DNA from: an uncultured Mollicutes bacterium
GTDB taxonomy: Bacteria; Bacillota_I; Bacilli_A; RFN20; CAG-826
Assembly (NCBI GenBank): GCA_900542595.1
Contig: UQOB01000020.1
Location: 1 to 18,082, forward strand
Direction of reading: 5' to 3'
Length of the DNA stretch: 18,082 nucleotides
The position numbers and the translations under genes are program-made. Of the stretch, positions 13,847 through 18,082 are shown one piece after another. Under the pieces are notes generated by a model. The model did not search any database, was not told where the DNA came from, and saw only the letters and a program-made list of their open reading frames with translations. Within the stretch, counting starts at the first letter, position 1, and every line of letters begins with the position of its first letter.

Positions 13847-14107
13847 CTAATCTGAAATTTTTGAGAGCAAAGTTGCGAGCTGATCCGGGCACGAAGTATC
13901 TCTCGTTCTTGACCCTGGACACCGGATGCCCTTTAAAAGACTGATGATTTCGTCTTTTTTTCGCCCCTTAACTAAACGGCTGATGCCTTGAAGGTTACCA
14001 GGACAACCCCCGATAACTTTTAAATCGAGAATCGTATCGTTATCATCGAGCGTGACGATCATTTCCCGGCTACAGACGTTTTCAGGCTTTAAGCTGAGGG
14101 TCCTCAT
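13847..14107 (-). CDS. TSCPD-domain protein of the TIGR03905 four-cysteine type
   Basis: An 86-residue protein with four cysteines at 12, 35, 63 and 73 in the contexts VCS, GGCPGNLQGIS, IRCPGS and TSCPDQLA. This matches the small four-Cys TSCPD family, related to a C-terminal segment of vitamin B12-dependent ribonucleotide reductase and thought to bind a metal; no function is established. The start codon overlaps the pduL stop by one base (TAATG), so the two are translationally coupled, and metK follows 40 nt downstream. Confidence 0.88.
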   Translation of the reverse strand: MRTLSLKPENVCSREMIVTLDDNDTILDLKVIGGCPGNLQGISRLVKGRKKDEIISLLKGIRCPGSRTRDTSCPDQLATLLSKISD

Positions 14108-14721
14108 TATTTAATGAGCTCCCCGTAAATCACACCACTAGCGCATGCGGCATTACTTTCATCAGTGTCGATATGCATCGCTAAAGCGAATTTATCGCTG
14201 ACCCGGATGACAGTGTCACCGAAAGTGGTTTCCCGGCCAGTCCCGGTAATTTTAACGCTGACGATGTCCCCGTTTTTCACGCCGAAGTCTTCAGCATCTT
14301 TCGGGGTCATGTGGATGTGCCGTTTAGCGGCGATTAAGCCTTCTTTGAGTTCCAGTCTCTTTCCGTTGACCGGGTTTTCGATGGTGATCGGAGCACTTCC
14401 CTCGATGTCGCCGCTTTCTCTAACCGGAACCGTGATGCCTAAGGTTCTCGCATCCGTTAAGCTGATTTCCACTTGGTTATATCTCCGAAGCGGCCCTAAG
14501 ATACTAACCCCATTGATGGTCCGATTTTTCCCGGTTTTTGGGTTGACGGCACCGATGAGGTTAAGCTTGGTGGTGCTTAAATATTGTCCCGGTTGGGATA
14601 AGGCTTTCTTTTCCGTCAGAGAAGCATGTTCACCATTTTCTTCTCCCATTAAATAATCGAAATTTTCCTGCGTGAGATGGATATGTCTTGCGCTGGTTTC
14701 TACTAAGATTTTCTTGTCCAT
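14107..14721 (-). CDS. pduL: Phosphate propanoyltransferase/phosphotransacetylase PduL
   Basis: A 204-residue PduL-type acyltransferase that exchanges CoA and phosphate on short acyl groups (acetyl or propionyl), unrelated to the Pta fold. Two repeated domains are visible, each with a metal-binding HIH: SARHIHLT (10-17) and AKRHIHMT (132-139); a further His183 lies in AMHIDTDE, and GPLRRYNQVEIS (77-88) is the family phosphate-binding region. No microcompartment shell genes are near and there is no N-terminal encapsulation extension, so it probably acts as the housekeeping phosphotransacetylase making acetyl phosphate. The ATG at 14721 is chosen because AGAGGAA (14733-14727) precedes it; the in-frame ATG at 14739 lies upstream of that site. 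Confidence 0.93.
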   Translation of the reverse strand: MDKKILVETSARHIHLTQENFDYLMGEENGEHASLTEKKALSQPGQYLSTTKLNLIGAVNPKTGKNRTINGVSILGPLRRYNQVEISLTDARTLGITVPVRESGDIEGSAPITIENPVNGKRLELKEGLIAAKRHIHMTPKDAEDFGVKNGDIVSVKITGTGRETTFGDTVIRVSDKFALAMHIDTDESNAACASGVIYGELIK

Positions 14722-14741
14722 AATTATTCCTCTACGCATCT

Positions 14742-14769
14742 ATTATATTACTTGAAAAAAGTGAGTGAA
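14742..14769 (-). promoter_or_regulatory. Promoter of the pduL operon
   Basis: On the minus strand TTCACT (14769-14764) and TATAAT (14747-14742) are 16 nt apart, giving a start near 14735 and a leader of about 14 nt that carries the ribosome site. Confidence 0.6.
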
Positions 14770-14825
14770 AATTTCTTCTCTCAGAAGTTTTTGAGGGCTA
14801 TACTAGCGGCGAAGAGGAAGCTGGT

Positions 14826-16313
14826 ATGGAAAACAACGAAGAACTCAAAAATGAATTAGGCGTTCACCTCAATCAGATATCGTTAGAAGAATTGGAAAAC
14901 GCTATAACGACGCACGATAGCGCTAAGCTAAAAGCCATCTTTGTCGAAATTCCGACCATCGATATCGCCGAACTCGCTGATGAACTCGATAATCAAAAAT
15001 TAATCACCCTTTTTAGAGATATCGATAGCACTAATGCCGCGGAACTTTTCGATGACTTATCGAAGAGTAAAAAAGAAGAACTCATCCAAGCGATGACCGA
15101 TAAAGACCTCATTAAAATCATCAATGAGGGGGAACCGGATGAACTAGCTGATACGGTCGGCGACATGCCCGCTAATTTAGCATCGAGAGTTTTAAAAGCC
15201 GCTGATCCTTCTTTAAGAGGGGAAATCAATCAACTTTTAAAATTTAAACCGGAATCAACCGGGGCCTTAATGACCACTAAATTCCTCGAACTCAAAGAAA
15301 GTTTAACCGTTGAAGAAGCGATTAAAGAAATTAGAGCCCAAGGTAAGAAAGCTGAAACCATCTACACGATTTTCTTAAGAAACGATAAACGAAAATTCGT
15401 CGGAACTGTCGACCTCGATGATTTAGTCTTCGCCGATCCCAAAGAAAAACTTCAAGATTTGGCCAATAAAGACACCGTCAGCGTCCACGTGAAGACCGAC
15501 CAAGAAGAAGTCGCTAACTTAATCAGGCGGTACGACTTGAACGCTATCGCGGTCTTAAATGACGATGATTGCCTCGTCGGGATCGTCACGGTTGACGATG
15601 CGGTCGATATCTTAACCAAAGAATCAACGGAAGATATCGAACACATGAACGCGGTCGGAACCTTGGATGATACGTATCTGGAAACCCATCCTTTCCAAAT
15701 GGCGAAAAAATGTATCCCGTGGCTCGTCATCCTTCTGATTCTTGGCACCTTATCGAGCTTAATCCTCAGTAACTTTCAAGAAAAGATTTCTGTTTTACCG
15801 GTTCTCGCGGCCTTTATCCCTGTCCTTATGGATACCGGGGGTAATGCGGGTGGTCAAACAACAGCGTTAATCGTCCGGGGTTTAGCCTTAAAAGAATTTA
15901 AACCCAGGGACGCCGGAAAAATTATCTTCCAAGAAATAAGATCGGCTTTAATTATTGGTTCAGTTGTCGCCGTCTTCGCTTTAATCTGGTTTACCTTTGA
16001 ACAATATGTTGGGATTGTCCATAACCCGCAGGCTGACCCGGAAGGAGTCGAATGGGCGACCATTTGGAACGGCCAATGTTGGACCTTTAATTTCTTCTTA
16101 GAAACCCTGAAAGTCAGTAGCATTGTCGCCGGTACTCTCTTCTGCACGATTATCGTAAGTAAGATTATCGCGGCCGCTCTCCCATTAGGGGTTGCCGCTT
16201 TAAAGAAAGACCCAGCGGTCGTCAGCCAACCATTACTCACGACGATTGTCGATATGGCCTCACTTCTTATCTATTTCGCTATCGCGGAAGTCCTGGTCCT
16301 GCAGTTCCTATAA
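14826..16313 (+). CDS. mgtE: MgtE-family magnesium transporter
   Basis: A 495-residue Mg2+ channel/transporter of the inner membrane. Layout: an acidic helical N domain (about 1-135), two CBS domains (about 140-200 and 205-265) that gate the pore in response to Mg2+, a connecting helix (to about 288), then about five membrane segments (295-495). The hallmark PVLMDTGGNAGGQTT is at 332-346 and RGLAL follows at 351-355; the last part has DPAVVSQPLLTTIVDM with the conserved pore Asp476. The family is usually about 450 residues; a longer extracytoplasmic loop (about 392-422) explains part of the difference. AGAGGAAG precedes the ATG, with a TATACT box at 14799-14804. The 86-nt upstream gap is too short for an M-box riboswitch. 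Confidence 0.96.
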   Translation: MENNEELKNELGVHLNQISLEELENAITTHDSAKLKAIFVEIPTIDIAELADELDNQKLITLFRDIDSTNAAELFDDLSKSKKEELIQAMTDKDLIKIINEGEPDELADTVGDMPANLASRVLKAADPSLRGEINQLLKFKPESTGALMTTKFLELKESLTVEEAIKEIRAQGKKAETIYTIFLRNDKRKFVGTVDLDDLVFADPKEKLQDLANKDTVSVHVKTDQEEVANLIRRYDLNAIAVLNDDDCLVGIVTVDDAVDILTKESTEDIEHMNAVGTLDDTYLETHPFQMAKKCIPWLVILLILGTLSSLILSNFQEKISVLPVLAAFIPVLMDTGGNAGGQTTALIVRGLALKEFKPRDAGKIIFQEIRSALIIGSVVAVFALIWFTFEQYVGIVHNPQADPEGVEWATIWNGQCWTFNFFLETLKVSSIVAGTLFCTIIVSKIIAAALPLGVAALKKDPAVVSQPLLTTIVDMASLLIYFAIAEVLVLQFL

Positions 16314-16551
16314 TTCTTCGATAAATTACCTTTTTATAGTTCCAAGAAGCAAATAATTCTAATAAGAGAAGGTCGCTCATCTTAAGATTTAAAAAATTGA
16401 AATATCCTTTTAAAACCTCAACATCTTTCCAGAAATTGGAGGGAACAGCCACAGAAGAATGAGGAAAATGCATAACCACTTCCAAATCATGTTCTTTAGC
16501 GTACCTCTCAATCACGTAGGTAAGAGGTTTATTGAGATAAATGTTATCCAT
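16279..16551 (-). pseudogene. Truncated N-formylglutamate amidohydrolase-like remnant
   Basis: From the ATG at 16551 (GGGG 7 nt upstream) the frame encodes 90 residues; an in-frame start further up (16605 or 16611) would give about 110. The segment MHFPHSSVAVPSNFWKDV followed by NLKMSDLLLLELF resembles the N-terminal part of N-formylglutamate amidohydrolases (PHSS/PHSG, xxIP, then a TD/SD plus (D/E)LF pattern). Those enzymes have about 250 residues, so most of the catalytic domain is missing. The last codons (about 12) are read antisense through the 3' end of mgtE and look random. It therefore appears to be a gene cut off at its junction with mgtE. It could instead be a small independent protein. 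Confidence 0.45.
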
Positions 16552-16646
16552 AAGTTTACCCCGACTATGACTTTGCCTGTTTGCTTTAAAATGTTTATAA
16601 AGCATTAGCAAAAAAGCGCGATACTAAAAACATAAATATCTTTTCC

Positions 16647-16706
16647 TATTTATATAAATAAAGATGAAATCTATCTTTTTCCTAAGTGAAAAATCTTCTT
16701 TCATCT
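16647..16706. repeat. Palindrome and nested inverted repeats upstream of tRNA-Leu
   Basis: TATTTATATAAATA (16647-16660) is a perfect 14-bp palindrome. It is followed by AGATGAAA (16662-16669) / TTTCATCT (16699-16706), which enclose a second pair TTTTTC/GAAAAA. The region is AT-rich and has no gene; its role is unknown. Confidence 0.45.
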
Positions 16707-16711
16707 CTTAC

Positions 16712-16740
16712 TTTACAAGGTCTTTTCCGTTTCCTATAAT
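16712..16740 (+). promoter_or_regulatory. Promoter of tRNA-Leu
   Basis: TTTACA (16712-16717) and TATAAT (16735-16740) are separated by 17 nt, and the mature tRNA begins 11 nt after the -10. Confidence 0.85.
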
Positions 16741-16750
16741 TAAGCACGCT

Positions 16751-16835
16751 GCGGGAATGGCGGAATTGGTAGACGCGTACGTTTGAGGGGCGTATGGAGC
16801 AATCCATGCCAGTTCGATTCTGGTTTCCCGCACCA
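16751..16835 (+). tRNA. tRNA-Leu (anticodon GAG)
   Basis: An 85-nt class II tRNA. The acceptor stem GCGGGAA pairs with TTCCCGC (16825-16831), followed by discriminator A and an encoded CCA. The anticodon stem TACGT/GCGTA holds the loop TTGAGGG, giving anticodon GAG, which reads CUC and CUU. The variable arm TGGA-GCAA-TCCA and the A discriminator are typical of leucine tRNAs. It has its own promoter and terminator. Confidence 0.97.
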
Positions 16836-16847
16836 AGTAAACAAAAC

Positions 16848-16874
16848 GGCCCAGGTAACTCCTGGGCCTTTTTT
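16848..16874 (+). terminator. Intrinsic terminator of tRNA-Leu (possibly bidirectional)
   Basis: A perfect 8-bp stem GGCCCAGG (16848-16855) / CCTGGGCC (16861-16868) with a 5-nt loop and TTTTTT after it. On the minus strand the stem is followed by GTTTTGTTT, so it may also end the DtxR-family gene, whose stop codon is 10 nt away. Confidence 0.92.
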
Positions 16875-16883
16875 CATGTCTAT

Positions 16884-17261
16884 TTAATGATCTAAGAAGT
16901 GATTTTTTATCGCTTGGAAGGTTTCTTCTGAGATATCGTGCTCAATCTTACAAGCATCGTGATACGCTGTTTCTTCCGATACCCCTAACTTCATCAATGC
17001 TTCTCCGAGCACTCGGTGACGTTCATAAATCTTCTGAGCCACCCGTAAACCGTCTTCCGTTAGCCCAACATCCCCGTCTTTACTGACTTTCACCAGTCCA
17101 TTCGTTTTTAGTTTCTTTAAAGCGATGCTGACGCTGGCTTTCGAAAAGCCCATGGAAGAGGCGATATCGATAGCCTTCACTTTTTCGTTTTTGATGTGAA
17201 GCATCAAGATCCGTTCAAGATAATCTTCACTGGATTCATAGAGTTTGTTCTTGTTTTCCAT
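16884..17261 (-). CDS. DtxR/MntR-family metal-dependent repressor (iron-type ligand set)
   Basis: A 125-residue metalloregulator of the short MntR architecture: an N-terminal winged helix-turn-helix (about 7-70; ASSMGFSKASVSIALKKL) and a metal-binding dimerisation domain (about 71-125), without the SH3-like domain of DtxR/IdeR. Candidate ligands, by comparison with MntR, are Asp13, Glu16, His82, Cys104, Glu107 and His108. Cys replaces the MntR glutamate (Glu99) at position 104, as in the iron regulators DtxR and IdeR, which suits its place beside the divergent feo operon. Two GTTAG-N6-CTAAC repeats lie between them. There is no ribosome site; TTAACA-N17-TACAAA ends 6 nt before the ATG, implying a leaderless mRNA. 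It probably represses feo when metal is abundant. Confidence 0.9.
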   Translation of the reverse strand: MENKNKLYESSEDYLERILMLHIKNEKVKAIDIASSMGFSKASVSIALKKLKTNGLVKVSKDGDVGLTEDGLRVAQKIYERHRVLGEALMKLGVSEETAYHDACKIEHDISEETFQAIKNHFLDH

Positions 17262-17267
17262 GTTATT

Positions 17268-17296
17268 TTTGTATCACACTCCCTGTCATTTGTTAA
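17268..17296 (-). promoter_or_regulatory. Promoter of the DtxR-family gene (leaderless)
   Basis: On the minus strand TTAACA (17296-17291) and TACAAA (17273-17268) are 17 nt apart, with the -10 ending 6 nt before the ATG. An alternative -10 (TATAAT, 17322-17317) lies inside operator 1 and would give a leader of about 49 nt. Confidence 0.55.
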
Positions 17297-17310
17297 GAAG
17301 GATGCACTGT

Positions 17311-17328
17311 AGTTAGATTATACTAACT
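17311..17328. promoter_or_regulatory. DtxR-family operator candidate 1 (regulator/feo intergenic)
   Basis: The inverted repeat AGTTAG-ATTATA-CTAACT lies 5 nt before the feo -35 box and about 50 nt upstream of the regulator gene. Its half-site resembles the GGTTAG/CTAACC core of known DtxR/IdeR boxes. The arms are identical to those of the repeat at 2096-2113. Confidence 0.7.
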
Positions 17329-17333
17329 TTTTC

Positions 17334-17361
17334 TTGACCGATAAAATCACGTGTTTATAAT
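17334..17361 (+). promoter_or_regulatory. Promoter of the feo operon
   Basis: TTGACC (17334-17339) and TATAAT (17356-17361) are 16 nt apart; transcription would start at about 17368, inside operator 2. Confidence 0.82.
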
Positions 17362-17366
17362 CTAAA

Positions 17367-17386
17367 TGGTTAGATATAACTAACCA
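17367..17386. promoter_or_regulatory. DtxR-family operator candidate 2, over the feo transcription start
   Basis: TGGTTAG-ATATAA-CTAACCA is a 20-bp inverted repeat with 7-bp perfect arms, starting 5 nt after the feo -10. Bound repressor here would block initiation or promoter escape. Confidence 0.78.
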
Positions 17387-17404
17387 TGATGAAAAGAGGT
17401 AGTT

Positions 17405-17623
17405 ATGCCATTATTGATTGCACCGATTAATGTCACCTTGAAGGTCATTAAAATCTTTTTAACGGATAAGACAAAAAAACATTTAGAAAGTCTCGGTATC
17501 ACTATCGGGACCACTTTTTCCCTTATTCAAACCACCAAAAGCGGCGTCATTATCCTTCTTCATGAAGGACGTTTAGCTTTGGATAAAGATATCGCGAGCA
17601 AAATATTAGTGGCCACCATCTAA
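17405..17623 (+). CDS. FeoA-domain protein (first copy)
   Basis: A 72-residue SH3-like FeoA-type protein, a small cytoplasmic accessory of the FeoB ferrous-iron transporter. The FeoA pattern is visible but loose: LESLGITIGTTFSLIQ (28-43), comparable with the LxxLGLxPGxxVxVV motif, and a C-terminal LALDKDIASKI, comparable with the strand carrying ALxxxxAxxIxV. AGAGG lies 5 nt before the ATG. It is the first gene after an iron-type operator and is followed 14 nt later by a canonical FeoA. Two FeoA copies before FeoB are frequent in Firmicutes. Confidence 0.85.
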   Translation: MPLLIAPINVTLKVIKIFLTDKTKKHLESLGITIGTTFSLIQTTKSGVIILLHEGRLALDKDIASKILVATI

Positions 17624-17637
17624 TAGAAAGGAACAGT

Positions 17638-17871
17638 ATGAAACTAACCGAATTTCAACCAGGCGATGAGGGAGTTATCCTCATGGTCAAAGGCGAAGGA
17701 CGAATTAGACGACGTCTCTTCGATATGGGGGTTACCCCGGGCGCTAAAGTCCTGATGGTTAAAAAAGCCCCGTTAGGAGATCCCATCGAAATCGTCATCC
17801 GAGGATACAATTTAACCCTCAGGAAAGATGAAGCGGAATTTGTAGAAATGGAGAAAACAAGCCATGTTTAA
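17638..17871 (+). CDS. feoA: FeoA-domain protein (second, canonical copy)
   Basis: A 77-residue FeoA protein, needed with FeoB for ferrous iron uptake. Visible: RIRRRLFDMGVTPGAKVLMV (22-41), with the family RxRLxxMGxxPG motif, then APLGDPIEIVIRGYNLTLRK (44-63), with the usual GDPxxxxxxGxxLxLR. AAAGGA lies about 7 nt before the ATG. Its stop codon overlaps the feoB start by 8 nt, so translation is coupled. Confidence 0.94.
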   Translation: MKLTEFQPGDEGVILMVKGEGRIRRRLFDMGVTPGAKVLMVKKAPLGDPIEIVIRGYNLTLRKDEAEFVEMEKTSHV

Positions 17872-18082
17872 GTTTGCTTTAGCCGGAAACCCCAACTGCG
17901 GGAAAACCACTCTCTTTAACTCCTTGACCGGGAGCACCGCTCACGTCGGAAACTGGCCAGGGGTCACAGTCGACAAACGCGAAGGCGTCTACAAAGACGG
18001 CAATAACCGTGTCGATATCGTCGATTTACCGGGGATTTATAGCTTATCCCCCTACACGCCCGGAGAAGGTGTTTCTTCGGAC
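17864..18082 (+). CDS. feoB: Ferrous iron transporter FeoB, N-terminal part (partial)
   Basis: The first 73 codons of FeoB are present and the frame is open to the window edge. The N-terminal GTPase domain begins at once: G1 GNPNCGKTT (8-16), the switch I region HVGNWPGVTVDKREG (27-41), and G3 DLPG (54-57) followed by IYSLSPYTPGEG, all typical of FeoB and not of other small GTPases. The complete protein normally continues with a helical regulatory domain and the membrane transport part. The ATG lies inside the end of feoA, and the operon starts under two operator-like repeats, so expression should rise when iron is low. Confidence 0.96.
   Translation, partial: MFKFALAGNPNCGKTTLFNSLTGSTAHVGNWPGVTVDKREGVYKDGNNRVDIVDLPGIYSLSPYTPGEGVSSD

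Noticed and set aside
14740..14825. M-box magnesium riboswitch upstream of mgtE
   Set aside because: The 86-nt gap also holds the divergent pduL promoter and is too short; no terminator/antiterminator pair is visible.

Overview
The window looks like chromosomal DNA of a low-GC Gram-positive bacterium, most likely an uncultured member of the Bacilli or of a Mollicutes-related gut lineage. Reasons: an Spx-type thiol regulator with its hallmark C-terminal block, a long-form ribosome hibernation factor, a four-cysteine TSCPD protein, MgtE, a Feo locus under a DtxR/MntR-type regulator, AGGAGG-like ribosome sites, and small intergenic gaps. UGA is used as a stop (rluD-like gene, first HAD gene), so the code is the standard one and not the Mycoplasma code. 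The assignment is inferred from family content and style only.

Layout. 1-3117: the 3' end of a probable RNase J gene, maf, a convergent EIIB-like membrane protein, a CYTH protein, a convergent Spx-like gene, and trpS. 3110-6607: a HAD phosphatase coupled to trpS converges on an rluD-like/phosphoglucomutase operon. 6673-8573: tRNA-Ser(GGA) with its own promoter and terminator, followed by an AT-rich islet in which an AAA ATPase/DUF234-type nuclease gene lies between two 49-bp near-identical direct repeats (46/49). 8651-10916: a minus-strand operon of a HAD phosphatase and two unrecognised proteins sharing Ala/Glu/Pro-rich tails. 10951-11761: a two-gene unit of a small protein and a zeta-toxin-like P-loop kinase. 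11812-14721: hpf and the pduL - TSCPD - metK operon. 14826-16611: mgtE and a probable N-formylglutamate amidohydrolase remnant. 16712-18082: tRNA-Leu(GAG), a DtxR-family regulator with an iron-type Cys ligand, and the divergent feoA-feoA-feoB operon, the last gene cut by the window edge.

How it fits together. Most genes are housekeeping: tRNA synthesis and modification, SAM synthesis, nucleotide and sugar-phosphate metabolism, Mg and Fe uptake, ribosome hibernation. Three observations stand out. First, the inverted repeat GTTAG-N6-CTAAC occurs twice in the regulator/feo intergenic region and once, with identical AGTTAG/CTAACT arms, between the spx-like gene and trpS, suggesting a metal regulon that reaches beyond iron uptake. 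Second, at least five genes without a Shine-Dalgarno site have a -10 box only 6-7 nt before the start codon, suggesting leaderless mRNAs. Third, the repeat-flanked ATPase islet and the kinase pair look like accessory mobile or conflict-type modules in an otherwise conserved background.
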